DNA of 63,715 bases from Ectocarpus siliculosus. Lineage: Eukaryota > Sar > Phaeophyceae > Ectocarpales > Ectocarpaceae. Shown here piece by piece: positions 20,659-30,906 of the stretch. Where the stretch lies: assembly GCA_000310025.1 (NCBI GenBank), contig FN648381.1, positions 137,637 through 201,351 of the forward strand, in the 5' to 3' direction. The notes under the pieces are model-generated. The model worked only from the letters and a program-made list of their open reading frames with translations, did no database searches and was not told the origin of the DNA. The stretch's first letter is position 1. The number at the start of each line of letters is the position of its first letter. The position numbers were made by a program, and so were the translations under genes.

Positions 20659-23600
20659 TTAAAAAGGGCACTGCCGCTGTGAACTTGAAGGCACAGCGGT
20701 GGAGTAGCGAACATCAGGAAGGGCGAGCTTGACAGGGCCAGGATCGTCCAAGAAGCGGTTGACGTAGAAGTCGGACGGTAGAGGCGGTCCAGTAATCTTG
20801 CCCAACCACCAGAATCCATCGCGAGCTTTGTACCAGAAGAAGGCGCCTGCAGGTAGCGGAGTATTGGCGAAGCGACGGTCCCAAGTTGAACGAGAGACGA
20901 GCGAGTAACCCGAAGGCAAAGCTCGCTCCCCTTTGGCGCGCGCAATCTCGCGGGTGGCCGCACCAATACGCATCGCCCGATAGCGACGATTCGTTTGGCG
21001 ATGTTGATCAGGCGAACCCGTCCAGTACCGGAGAATGTGGGGCTTGGAACGCTGGAGGTCCATCTCACGTTCCCAAGAAGGACGAAGAAGACCTTTCCAA
21101 TGCGTTTGGTATAAAACAGCGATGGTGCCACCACGGCCACGAACAGACTGATGGCCACTAATGCGGTCAACCTCGAGACGTTCGACCGGAGTCGACACGT
21201 CGTCTTCCGTAACATGGTAGGGAGGAGATTTATTCGCATAGGAGTTTAGCACATACGGTGTAAGGCCGGCAGGCAGGAACCGAGGCAAGTCTTCAGTGCT
21301 ATGCGGATTAGCGCAAGGCTTGCAACGCGCAACTGACACACGGTTTTTCGAGTCCGGACCCGGCAGATCCGATGGAAGATCCAAATACAGTAACTTGGAA
21401 GCCAGAGGACAACCGTCGGGAGCGTCAGGACACGGACCCACGGCCAAGATCTTGAACGGACCAGTCCAAAGGAAAGACAACTTAACTTTGAGGACCTTGT
21501 CATCCGTGCCTGAACGAACACCTTGGCGAATGGTAGATTCGGTGTTGTACACCCAAACCCATCCACCGACGGTGTATGAGGGGACCTTGCGCAAAGCATC
21601 CGATAGAGCGGAGTTACGCCGTTCAATCCTCGAAACGGACAGGTTGTGCTGTTCGCGAACTAAATCGTAAGAACGACGTTGGCGATCAGCAGCAAGATCG
21701 CAATACTCAAGTTGATCGCGATGCAAGCTTTGGTGGCCTCGAGCATATGGATCCTCAAAAACCGTCATCGGCATGCGTGGCAGTCGGTTCATATGCACCT
21801 CGTTGGGCGCCAAACCAGTAGCGGCACTAACCGAATTGTTGTAGGCAAACTCAACGTGCGGCAAATGAACGTCCCAATTATCTTGCCTCTCATTGACGAC
21901 CATAGCCAACATCTGAGCCATTGTGTGATTTACGCGCTCCACACCCCGATTGCCGTTGGGATGGTAAGAGCTGGTAGCCACTTTGCGGATAGCCAGACGG
22001 GCGTATACAGCCTGCGACAGTTTAGAACAAAACTGAGAGCCATTATCAGACAAGAGACTCAAAGGGCAACCCCATAAAGGGATATACCGATTGACAAGTA
22101 CGTCAGCGGTGCCTTCGGCGGTGAATTCTGCAGCCGTAACCGCGTACATGTCAGCACGCCGGCTGAAACGATCAGTGAAAAGCAGAATATATGTGTTTCC
22201 GCGCGGTGTCAACGGGAGGGGACCGAAATAATCGACGCTCACCAACACACCAGGGCCCGAAGGTAGCGGAAGGCACAAAGTAGGCCATCGAGGCGTTTGA
22301 CGAGATGACTTGCGAGCTTGGCATCGCAAACAATGCCTTACCCACCACTTCGTGCAAACACTCATGCCAACCCACCAATAGAAACGTTCCAGCATGCTAA
22401 GCGTGCCAGCGGCACCGAGGTGGCAGGATGCATCAGCGTGACAGGCTTGCATGATCCACGGACGCATGAGCATGGGAACATAAATCCGAATGGGTTCGTC
22501 GTTGAGAAGACGAGCAGCACGCCCGCCAGGACGTGTGGTCGTAGACGACGGGGGCGCTGTTTGCTTGCGACCAAGCAAGACCAAACCATCATCGTCAACC
22601 TGTATCCGGTCTTTGTTAGACAGGTCACGAATCTCCGACAGAGGAGGTCGACGAGCGGACGGAAGATGATCCAGGAAATCCGAAGGGAGAGCCGAAGGCC
22701 GACCCAGAAGGATGAAACGAATAGCTGCATCACAAACAGGTTCGTTACGTTGCTCGCGAGCCCAATCAGCATGCGAGAAACGTTCGACAGACGCCCGGAA
22801 GGCTAAATCTGCCGAGGAATGTAAAGCCGCCTCGATAGAAGAGGGGGCCGATTCCTGAGGCTCCGGCTGCAATCCACCCGAAGGCAGAGTAGCAGCGGAA
22901 ACAGAAGACGAAGGCGTACGAGTGGTCGAAACCGAACGCGTCGAAGATTCCGAAGAACCGGGGGCAGCAGAAGACTGCTGGGCAGGAGCAACCGAAGTTG
23001 CAGGATGCGTCGAAGACGCAAGATCCCTTCCACGAGCCAGAGGCGTATGAAGGTCTGGGATCGAAGTGTCAGCACCAGGAGCCGAAACCAACCTGGTCAA
23101 AACGGGGGGCGCCGTCGATGCTGATTGTGCAGGCGGGGAACGTCGAAACGATCGGGGCGAAGCGGAAATCCTAGTAGGAGCAGGCGGGTCCTCGGAGAAA
23201 CCATAATCCACGGGCGGGAGGGGCGTGCCTGCCACAACCGCCGTGCGACGGCGAGTTCGCGTGGAAATCAGTTGAGTAGGGTCGAGAGTCCGTCGTGATG
23301 CTGCAGTCGGCGAGACGGCCGGCGAAGACTCGGGCTCGAGAGCCAAAATGTCCTCCACCGAAGAAAGTAAGGAGCCAGACCAATCGAGGGTCCTGCCACA
23401 CAGGCGTCGTAGCGAAGGAGACAACCCGCGGGAGTTGTTAGACGGCCAGGGTGCGATGTTCCAGACGCCAGGCGGAGACGAAAGGCCTGACGGCGAGAGA
23501 CGTGGACCATGCCGACGGAAGTCGACAAAATCATCTGTAGAGGGGGCCAGCCCACCCAAGACCGATGTCGGGGAAGTGGGGACGAGCCCACCCAAGCCAA

Positions 23601-24207
23601 CACCCACGGCGCGATGGCCAGAAGGCGTAAGGCCACAAGAACGGATGAAGAATACGCTCTCCTCATCGTCATCCGGTGTCAAGCGGTTGCGACCAGATCG
23701 GTCACATTCCGCGGCATCGATCGGAAGGCGAGAGAGGAAATCAGCGTTGCCATTTGCGGAACCCTTGCGGCACTCGAGAGTGTAATTGTAGGCGGTAAGA
23801 AATTCAAGCCAACGCTGAACGCGGGCATTGTTCTCCCCCACCTTGGCAAAATGCTCAAGAGATTTGTGGTCGGTAAAAATGCGCAATTTCGTGCCCCACA
23901 AATAACCGCGAAGTCGTTTGATGCACCATACGATGCTACCCGCCTCGAGGTCGAGGGGAGTCCAATGACTTTCGGAGTCCAAAGTAGCTCGGCTGATGAA
24001 AACGATGGGCCAGATGGAGCCATCCGGCTGTTCTTGTTCGAGAGTCCCGCCGAACCCATCGCGACTAGCATCACAGTAGAGGCGAAAAGGTCGCGAGCCG
24101 TCCGTAACGGCCAACTCAGACAGCAGGACGCGAACAGCTTGCTCCATGGCAGGGGTGAAGGCAAACGTCGCCTGCTTCTTGAGAAGAGTGGTCAGAGGTC
24201 GAATTCA
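20659..24207 (-). pseudogene. Pol C-terminal half: RNase H, integrase, chromodomain
   Basis: An in-frame TGA (24205-24207) right after the reverse transcriptase separates this from the upstream Pol; reading on gives IRPLTTLLKKQATFAF. RNase H shows YCDASRDGFGGTL, the Glu of LEAGSIVW and FTDHKSLEHF. Integrase has a zinc region (CHADASCHLG then CLRCQ), core Asp in VSVDYFGPL, Asp in LLSDNGSQF and Glu in GVERVNHTM. A chromodomain follows near 21030-21225 (VERLEVDRI, YQTHWKGLLRPSWE). A further C-terminal block reads GFWWLGKITG and VNRFLDDPGPVKLAL, perhaps an SH3/Tudor-like fold. A Ser/Pro-rich spacer of about 250 residues between RNase H and integrase is unusual. All catalytic residues are present; the only visible lesion is the TGA. 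Confidence 0.85.
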
Positions 24208-27066
24208 CGTAGCCATGTTGGGAAGGAACTTGCGGTAGTAGCTGAGGCCGCCGAGAAGAGAGTGAAGTTGTTTAACATCCTTTGGCATGGGCATTTTGGT
24301 GAGGGCCGCAACCTTGGCCCCGTTAGGCCGAACACCGTCAGGGGAGATGGTGTGGCCGATGAAATCCGCTTCGGTAGCGCCAATGGTGGCCTTCGGTGGG
24401 GTGAGTTTCAAGTTGTGTGTGCGCAAGCGTTCAAACAGAGCGCGCATGGTATCAACATGAGAAGCAGGGTTGTCGTCGAAAACGATCAAATCATCCAAGT
24501 ACGATGCAACACCGTGGAGATTTTTGATGACTTCGTTGACCACCTTGCAAAACCACCCAGGGGCAGCAGAACTGCCTTGAGGCATCTTCAACCACTCAAA
24601 AAGCCCGGAAGACGTGACGAATGCCGTCAAAGGGATTGTATCACGGTGAACCGTGATTTGGTGGAATGAAGACTTCATGTCGAAGAGGGAATAAATTCGC
24701 CCTTTCAACAACTTGTCCAAAGTATCATCAACTCGAGGAATCGGAAGCTGGCTCAAAGCACAAAGCTTGTTGAGCTTGCGATAGTTGACAGTGATGCGAA
24801 CACCGCCAGACTTCTTTGGTATGACTACCAAAGGACTCGAGTAGGGCGAGGTCGAATGTTGGATCAGACCAGCCGCAAGATATTTATCAAGGATCGCGTC
24901 AACTTGTTTCGCCACCGGGGGGTTAACGCGGTATGGACGAGATGTGACGGGTGCACTGCCTGGAGGAACTGTAAGCTTGAAAGGAAAAAGCGAACAAGAT
25001 CCAAAGTCGGTGGGGGAACTCGAGAAGACATCATGATAGTCGCACAGGACGTTACCAAGCTGAGTGATGACATCCGGAGTCCAACCCGGACCATGGAGAT
25101 CAAAAGAAATCTCACGGAGATGGCAGGGGAGCTTATCCCACACGCGGGAAAAACTCTGACGTTGTTCAAGCGTCAACCGCTCGAGAAGAGCAGGCGGAGG
25201 CGATGAAAGAGAAGCACTGGCAGAACCAGGGTCCTCTTGGCCGCGCGGCGACGGCGTGGGTCGCTCATGCAAATTACACACGAAGGGGTCATCAATGCGA
25301 CGTTTGGCAGACGAATCAATGCCACCTGTCGAAACAGGACCCGGAACCCAGTTGCCCGAAGCAATGGTGGGATCTTGAGCCGCAGACTGAAGACCATCGC
25401 TCAAACTGTGGCGAGACACAGCACTGAGAGGCATGCGAAGAAGGGGAGCCGAAGCTGTACCCAGAATGCAGCCTGGTTCGAGAGAAGAGATACCCGCGAG
25501 CGGGAGTCTTTGGCAACCATTTTGCACAAAATGTTCCTCGGAAGAAAACACAGCACATTGTGGAAGCATATCCACGAGATAGTTACCCACGAGGGCTGGA
25601 GAGCCATCGCTACGCACCAAATTAACCGGAACAAGGCTATGTTCGGGGTGAAGTTGGACGGAGTGTTTCCCAGCGTAGCGAAGTTGGTAGTTACCATCTG
25701 TGGAAGACAAATCGTGAGCAAATGCAGTGGCACCGCAAGTGCTATGCTGAGCGAGGGTAAGCTCACCAAAAACACGGTCACCAGGGCGTTTCGCACGCAA
25801 AGTGCGGGAAGAGCGGTCGCTAAACCGCATCCAACTGTCTCTCCCAAGGAGCACGTCATGATGCATAACACCATCGGGAACAACGTACGCCCAAACAGTG
25901 AGAGAGGAAGTAGGAAGGCGCTTGCGAAGAAACAGCACGCTCAAACGGACAATAGTCGAAGTTTGAAGCGGAGCAGATTCGCCGAAACCTCCCCAACAGC
26001 GAGGTTGGGTTTGTTTCTCAGACAACGACGAAGCGGCCGAAGCAGCTTTCATGGATTCCCACGCAGATGCACTAATAAAAGACTGCGGGGAACCCGTGTC
26101 TAAAAGAGCAACACATCCAAACTGAACAGAAGCTGAACCGCTGTGAGTGAAGATTTGGGTGGTGAAAGAGTCATCATCGATGGTAACAACACCATCAACC
26201 AAATCCAGACCTTGCTCAGGAAGCAAAGAAGAGGAAGAGGATGGCGGGGTGCACCCGGAAGACACGGCCCAAACAGCGATGTCATGATCCGATGGAACAT
26301 TCGCAGCGTATTGTGAAAACGACGCGAATCGTTCAGTCGACGGAGGGCTGGAGGCCATCCGAAGACGCTGGTGTGTAGAAGGGCTAGCTTCATAGACCGC
26401 GTTATGTTGAGACGACGTCGAAACGTGGTCGTTGGGGGGCAGCAAACGAGAGCGGCGGGGCATTGCATCGCAAAAGACTGCGTACTCGTTGAAGGGCATT
26501 GCCCAACAAATTGAGGCCACGCCATCGAGAGGTGGATAGAGCGTCAGGATCATCGGCTTGAAGGCCAATGCCCCAAATACGGTCGTAGGGACTAGCTTCG
26601 GCAAGGATTTTGTCGCCAGATCCGAGAAGATGCTCGCGCAACTCGGAGTTTTGACTATATTTTGCGTAAGAGCCAGTGAGCACAATATTTTCGCGCTCGT
26701 GTTCCCAAAGAGATGGGTCGAAACCACGGACACCGCGGCCAAACTTCTTGTGTAAGGCAGGATCGGACACTCGCATGATGTTTTGTAAAGCGCAATGGTC
26801 TTCGAAAAGACGAGCTTTTTCCGCAGCGAAAAACTGCTCAGCACACGAGTATACCACTCCATCGACCACAAAAGTCGACGGGGTCCACTGGGAAAAAGGA
26901 GAGGGAGGCTGCCAAAAGAAGACCATGTCAGAAGTACAATACTCGTTAGACGGGTCGAAGACAGCGGGAACTGCAGGAGTCGAAACACCTGGAGTGCGGT
27001 CAGCCGAAGCTGATGTTGCAGCCGAAGCTGATGTAGTCGAAGCGGAGGCAGCCGAAATGCCCGCAT
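24205..27066 (-). CDS. Pol N-terminal half: aspartic protease and reverse transcriptase
   Basis: The frame is open from 27066, but its first part overlaps the NADAR frame and reads as out-of-frame sequence. The real Pol start is probably a frameshift near 26410-26480. Protease shows VALLDTGSPQSFISASAW (near 26070-26110) and later HHDVLLGRDSW. Reverse transcriptase runs from about 25000 to 24230. It includes the thumb/finger order typical of Ty3/gypsy: SPYSSPLVVIPKKSGGVR, ITVNYRKLNK, SLFDMKSSFHQI, LKMPQGSSAAPGWF, the catalytic SYLDDLIVF and SYYRKFLPN. The frame ends at the TGA at 24205. Apart from that stop it looks intact. Confidence 0.88.
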   Translation of the reverse strand: MRAFRLPPLRLHQLRLQHQLRLTALQVFRLLQFPLSSTRLTSIVLLTWSSFGSLPLLFPSGPRRLLWSMEWYTRVLSSFSLRKKLVFSKTIALYKTSCECPILPYTRSLAAVSVVSTHLFGNTSAKILCSLALTQNIVKTPSCASIFSDLATKSLPKLVPTTVFGALAFKPMILTLYPPLDGVASICWAMPFNEYAVFCDAMPRRSRLLPPNDHVSTSSQHNAVYEASPSTHQRLRMASSPPSTERFASFSQYAANVPSDHDIAVWAVSSGCTPPSSSSSLLPEQGLDLVDGVVTIDDDSFTTQIFTHSGSASVQFGCVALLDTGSPQSFISASAWESMKAASAASSLSEKQTQPRCWGGFGESAPLQTSTIVRLSVLFLRKRLPTSSLTVWAYVVPDGVMHHDVLLGRDSWMRFSDRSSRTLRAKRPGDRVFGELTLAQHSTCGATAFAHDLSSTDGNYQLRYAGKHSVQLHPEHSLVPVNLVRSDGSPALVGNYLVDMLPQCAVFSSEEHFVQNGCQRLPLAGISSLEPGCILGTASAPLLRMPLSAVSRHSLSDGLQSAAQDPTIASGNWVPGPVSTGGIDSSAKRRIDDPFVCNLHERPTPSPRGQEDPGSASASLSSPPPALLERLTLEQRQSFSRVWDKLPCHLREISFDLHGPGWTPDVITQLGNVLCDYHDVFSSSPTDFGSCSLFPFKLTVPPGSAPVTSRPYRVNPPVAKQVDAILDKYLAAGLIQHSTSPYSSPLVVIPKKSGGVRITVNYRKLNKLCALSQLPIPRVDDTLDKLLKGRIYSLFDMKSSFHQITVHRDTIPLTAFVTSSGLFEWLKMPQGSSAAPGWFCKVVNEVIKNLHGVASYLDDLIVFDDNPASHVDTMRALFERLRTHNLKLTPPKATIGATEADFIGHTISPDGVRPNGAKVAALTKMPMPKDVKQLHSLLGGLSYYRKFLPNMAT

Positions 27067-28252
27067 TGTAATTTACGGCGTGAACGTCCATGGGGACGGT
27101 CTCGGGTATCTCAGAGACCGGCGAAGAATCGACGGGAGCCGAATTGTTCGCAATAATTGGGCCAGCTACATCACGCTGGGTGCGCCCCAATTCTAAACCT
27201 GAAGAAACGCCTCGTAAGGTGTCATTCAACAGGTTGCTTTCGCTAGGAACGGCCGCCAAGGCCGGGTCGGTTAAAGAACCAAACCGGGCGTGGTGCTCCT
27301 GGCCATTCCTCCGTGACAAGGTACGCGAGACCACCGGCTCTTCGGAGGTCACTCCGGGAGGGTCCTCCCGAAGCGGTGGTGTCAACACTGTCGACGTCGG
27401 TCGCAGCGGCCTGGTATTGGGCGCCGTGGGGCGAGCGTGCGTCGGAAGGGATGGAGCGTCCGAAGACGATCCATGGTCGAAATATCTCGTGGCGGAATCT
27501 GATGATGTTCGGCGGTCAGGACCAAGAGAACAACGCGATTCGAAGCCAGGCGAATTTGACCCTGTAACTTGCCGGTCGGAACCAGTCAAGTTAGCTACCG
27601 GTGCAACAATCGAGGGCGAACCCTCAACGGAAGCGAGCACAGACGAGTTGAGCGTATCCGAAGATTCACCCGAGGTAACCAATTCAGGCGATTCCTCTTC
27701 AATCGTCCAAAGCGCATGGCTACGGCCGGTCTGATCTGCAGACGACGGGGGGAGCGAACGAGCGGTGCCCGACAAACGAGCGGTACTCGATGGCCCCGAA
27801 GGTCCTACGGTTCTGTTCCCGCACCTCAAGACAGCACTCGCGCCAGACTGGTTAATTTCTGACGGAGCGCCAGTCCGAAGAGGCAGAGACGCAGAGGTGG
27901 CAGATGATAAGTGCGATGTAGAAGGTGGGACGAGAGCATATGTCTGGATACCGACCTGATCGACACTGGGAGAAACAACGGATACCGAAGTATGGTTGTT
28001 ATTGTGCGGCACCGAAGTACCAGAAGGGATAACATTCACCGAAGTGTGGTTATCGTTGCGTAGGACCGAAGTGCTAGAGGCAACAGTGTGTGACGGCGCG
28101 ACAGATACCGAAGTATTGTCGTTGTTGCATAAAACCGAAGTATTAGGGGCAACAAGCGTGACACACGAGCGTCTTGTGAAGAACGAGACGAGGTCCCCGA
28201 AGATGCTGAAGGCGGTCCGGGGGAAGTAGGCGAACCACCACCGATGAGTCAT
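26402..28252 (-). CDS. Ser/Thr-rich spacer plus NADAR (YbiA/DUF1768) domain
   Basis: The start ATG overlaps the Gag stop as ATGA (28249-28252). Residues 1-440 are low-complexity Ser/Thr/Pro-rich, with three diverged repeats of NHTSVSV-type sequence. Residues 443-594 (26471-26926) match the NADAR fold throughout: FFWQPPSPFSQW, YSCAEQFFAAEKARLF, LHKKFGRGVRGFD, YAKYSQNSELREHLL, EASPYDRIWGIGL and WRGLNLLGNAL. Known NADAR proteins cleave N-glycosidic bonds in riboflavin intermediates, and some remove ADP-ribose from guanosine in DNA. Its role in a retroelement is unknown; countering host or NAD-dependent defence is inference. The domain looks full length and undamaged. Pol follows in another frame. 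Confidence 0.88.
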   Translation of the reverse strand: MTHRWWFAYFPRTAFSIFGDLVSFFTRRSCVTLVAPNTSVLCNNDNTSVSVAPSHTVASSTSVLRNDNHTSVNVIPSGTSVPHNNNHTSVSVVSPSVDQVGIQTYALVPPSTSHLSSATSASLPLRTGAPSEINQSGASAVLRCGNRTVGPSGPSSTARLSGTARSLPPSSADQTGRSHALWTIEEESPELVTSGESSDTLNSSVLASVEGSPSIVAPVANLTGSDRQVTGSNSPGFESRCSLGPDRRTSSDSATRYFDHGSSSDAPSLPTHARPTAPNTRPLRPTSTVLTPPLREDPPGVTSEEPVVSRTLSRRNGQEHHARFGSLTDPALAAVPSESNLLNDTLRGVSSGLELGRTQRDVAGPIIANNSAPVDSSPVSEIPETVPMDVHAVNYNAGISAASASTTSASAATSASADRTPGVSTPAVPAVFDPSNEYCTSDMVFFWQPPSPFSQWTPSTFVVDGVVYSCAEQFFAAEKARLFEDHCALQNIMRVSDPALHKKFGRGVRGFDPSLWEHERENIVLTGSYAKYSQNSELREHLLGSGDKILAEASPYDRIWGIGLQADDPDALSTSRWRGLNLLGNALQRVRSLLRCNAPPLSFAAPQRPRFDVVST

Positions 28253-30273
28253 CCGCTGCGAGAACGACCACCATTTTGGAAGTTGCCAGGTTGGCGGGCA
28301 TTGTGATTGGTCGAAACCATGATGCCAGACGAAGGACTGGTGTGTGCATGTGTTTGTGGTTGATAGAGGGACAGAGCACCAGTGTGGTTGGTGTTGATCG
28401 AAGGGTGTTGCTGAGGGTGAGAGTTACCCGCAGAATTTCCTGGGGCATACCCACTGTTGTGCGATTGTGTCTGATGAGTGTGAGGGGAACTACCACCGTC
28501 GGAACGGCGATTCCCGGCGTGGTTTCGACGCTGAGAGGACGAAGAGGAAGAGCGCTGGTGGCGTCTACCCTGATTGTTTTGGCGGTTGTCCGCACTTTTT
28601 CGGCGGAAAGACCGCATACGGCCTTGCCAACGTCTAAAAGCAGCAGAATCGTCATTGAGGAGACCCAACTCGGGGTTCAACAACCCACTAGAATTCGTGA
28701 ACGGTGCAACGCATTGCTGCATGGAATGGTCTTCACCCGAGCAGTTCAGACAGCGATTCCTGTTTTCGCGGAAGGCTTGCGAACGAGCCTCTTGTGTCAA
28801 CAAAGGAGTCCACAAAAAAGGATCCTCCGTGTTGCGAAAGCTAGAAGTGAGAGCGTATACATCAGACCAATCGGCTTGCGAAGCAGGCCAAGAATTATAG
28901 TTGCGTGTGAAAGGGTCAGCATCGTGCGATTGTACCGGCAAACCTACAGGGTTCTGAGCTGAACCTGGTGCCCACTGGCCCGAAGGCGCGGGGGCGCGGT
29001 GTTGGGACCGCCGAGGCTGCGAGGACCCACGCGTCGAAGACAACGAAAAATATGATGAACCCCCGATAGCTGGAGTTTTATTTGTCGCTAGAGGCCCGAA
29101 CGCCTCCCACATATCCGCAATCGACGCAAAGGGAGTGACGGCCGTGGCCAGAGCACCCGGGTACAAAATCGGAGACAAACTCGGAAATTGCTTGCAGACC
29201 GAATGCCACACTATTTCTAGAACCATGGATACGCTAGGGGCCAAAGTACGCTCAGAGCCAGTCACAGACGAAACCAACAAACGAAAAGCACGAAGGTAAT
29301 CCGCGAAAGAAGTACCATCTGCTACTCCAAATTGTTGAAGCCTCAAAAACGACTCTTGACGGTCACCGACATCAAATTGCTCCGCAAGATGACTCAACAG
29401 CAACTGAAAAGCTTCTGGTCCGGTGGCGCCGCAGTCCAAGCTTCTCTTCACCTGCTGAAAGTAATCAGCGATGGAAAGGACAAGATCGGCAGTAGAGGGC
29501 TTGTCAATGGTGATCGCACCCGAAAGTTTCTTTTCGAGAGGCCGTTCCCATCCAGGCACGTAATCAGTACTGTCCAACCCTTCGCTTTGGTCATCACACA
29601 GCAACAATATGTCGGACAAGGCCGTTCGTGTTGTGCGGATGAGCTGTTGGTAGCCGTCCCCAGGCAACAAAGTTGAAGGGAAGGGCATGGTAGCGACATT
29701 TCCAACTTTTTTCAAGTTCAGAGTGATGTACGCCCGTTGGACAGTAACTACGTGAGCCTTGCGAACTGCCGAAGCAGCCGCATCTACTGTGGTTTGACGA
29801 GCATGTGCAATGTTGGAAGAACGTGGCAAGACACTATCATCCGAAACGACAGGGGGTGCAGCAGCTGCAACCGAAGGAGCAGCAGGCGGAACACGATCCC
29901 AAGACGGTACAACATGATGAACATCTTGTACGGGCACAAAAGTCGAAGGGGGGGTGGGGTTTGAGAACCCGGGGTTGTGTGCGATTCCTGAGCCTACAGC
30001 ATAATCAGCGGTAGAAAAAACAGGAGGTGCAACAGTTTCCGAAGAAACGGGGGGGGGCGAAGCCTGTGGCATGTTCGAAAACGCAACACGAGTTTCCGAA
30101 GAAACGGGGGGGGCCGAAGCCGGAAGGTTCGAAAACGCAAAACGAGTTTCCGAAGAAACGGGGGGGGCCGAAGCCGGAGGAACAAAATCATCACGCAAAA
30201 AGGAACGAGCACCCGAAATCGCGTCCATAAGAGACGGAACTACTTGCCTTTGGCGGCCCGACTTGCGGGACAA
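28249..30273 (-). CDS. Gag-like protein with CCHC zinc knuckle
   Basis: The first codon of the open frame is TTG; the first ATG is at MDAISGARS about 17 codons in, and the frame is open further upstream, so the true start is uncertain. The N-terminus has three tandem copies of a PPVSSET peptide. The middle (LSIADYFQQVKRSLDCGATG, FLRLQQFGVADGTSFADYLR) resembles the capsid region of gypsy Gags in its alpha-helical Leu pattern. A zinc knuckle CLNCSGEDHSMQQC (C-x2-C-x4-H-x4-C) lies near residue 510, followed by a basic Arg/Ser/His-rich tail. It ends at the TGA that overlaps the NADAR ORF start. Confidence 0.8.
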   Translation of the reverse strand: MSRKSGRQRQVVPSLMDAISGARSFLRDDFVPPASAPPVSSETRFAFSNLPASAPPVSSETRVAFSNMPQASPPPVSSETVAPPVFSTADYAVGSGIAHNPGFSNPTPPSTFVPVQDVHHVVPSWDRVPPAAPSVAAAAPPVVSDDSVLPRSSNIAHARQTTVDAAASAVRKAHVVTVQRAYITLNLKKVGNVATMPFPSTLLPGDGYQQLIRTTRTALSDILLLCDDQSEGLDSTDYVPGWERPLEKKLSGAITIDKPSTADLVLSIADYFQQVKRSLDCGATGPEAFQLLLSHLAEQFDVGDRQESFLRLQQFGVADGTSFADYLRAFRLLVSSVTGSERTLAPSVSMVLEIVWHSVCKQFPSLSPILYPGALATAVTPFASIADMWEAFGPLATNKTPAIGGSSYFSLSSTRGSSQPRRSQHRAPAPSGQWAPGSAQNPVGLPVQSHDADPFTRNYNSWPASQADWSDVYALTSSFRNTEDPFLWTPLLTQEARSQAFRENRNRCLNCSGEDHSMQQCVAPFTNSSGLLNPELGLLNDDSAAFRRWQGRMRSFRRKSADNRQNNQGRRHQRSSSSSSQRRNHAGNRRSDGGSSPHTHQTQSHNSGYAPGNSAGNSHPQQHPSINTNHTGALSLYQPQTHAHTSPSSGIMVSTNHNARQPGNFQNGGRSRSG
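30040..30185 (-). repeat. Tandem repeat in Gag N-terminus
   Basis: A unit of about 57 bp containing TTTCCGAAGAAACGGGGGGG (plus strand) occurs three times and encodes the PPVSSET peptide repeats. The G7-G8 runs inside it are likely slippage hot spots. Confidence 0.75.
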
Positions 30274-30906
30274 GCTGGTGTCCGAGCCCGACCCGGTCCC
30301 ACTCTGTTCTTGGAGCCACGAGCGCCATCCCCGCCACCCTTGGCCACCTTTCTCTCCCGGCTACCACCCACCGAAGAGGACGAAGGCGCCGGGGGTCGAC
30401 GCGATGCTCCGGCCGAGCTCCAGCCCGACTCCTCGCCCGAGCTACCAGGACCACTCTCCCGACTCGGTTGCGCCTGCTTGACACGACCCGGCGCCGGCTG
30501 CTGGAACACATAGGAAGCCTCTAAAGGCGGACCGCTGCAGCCAGGGTACACCACCGGAGCAGTGGCACGGGCGTTGGCCGTCCGCATCCCAGCGAGGAAA
30601 CGGCCGGCCAGATCCCGAAGATCCGGACGGGAGGCGTTAGCCACATCCACCGCCTCCTGTATGGTGGCGACCGCCGGCAACGCGATGGCCACTTCCGTGG
30701 CCAAGTCCGGAAGTTGCAGCCGCGGCCGAAGCCGTGGCCGAAGCCGGTGGTACTGCCGAAGCAGGGGTGGCGGCGGAAGCCGAGGGCGCCGCCGAAGCAG
30801 CGGTGGTGGCCGACGCCGAGGGTGCCGCCGAAGCAGCGGTGGTGGCCGAAGCCGAGGGTGCCGCCGAAGCAGCGGTGGTGGCCGAAGCCGAGGGGGGTAG
30901 GACCAT
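30240..30906 (-). CDS. Ala/Ser-rich upstream ORF region with 12-residue repeats
   Basis: A frame starting at 30906 encodes SATTAASAAPSA about three and a half times, from a 36-bp DNA repeat at 30770-30895. After a shift, a second frame encodes LPDLATEVAIALPAVATIQE and a Gly/Ser/Arg-rich tail ending at 30240, overlapping the Gag frame. This looks like the leader of the same polyprotein with one or two frameshifts. Function unknown. Confidence 0.4.

Noticed and set aside
20577-21239. 220-codon minus-strand ORF at the end of pol
   Set aside because: It overlaps the chromodomain region in another frame, and only the pol frame shows family motifs.
23509-24669. 386-codon plus-strand ORF
   Set aside because: It lies exactly antisense to the reverse transcriptase and RNase H codons and has no recognisable motif; it is a shadow of GC-rich coding sequence.
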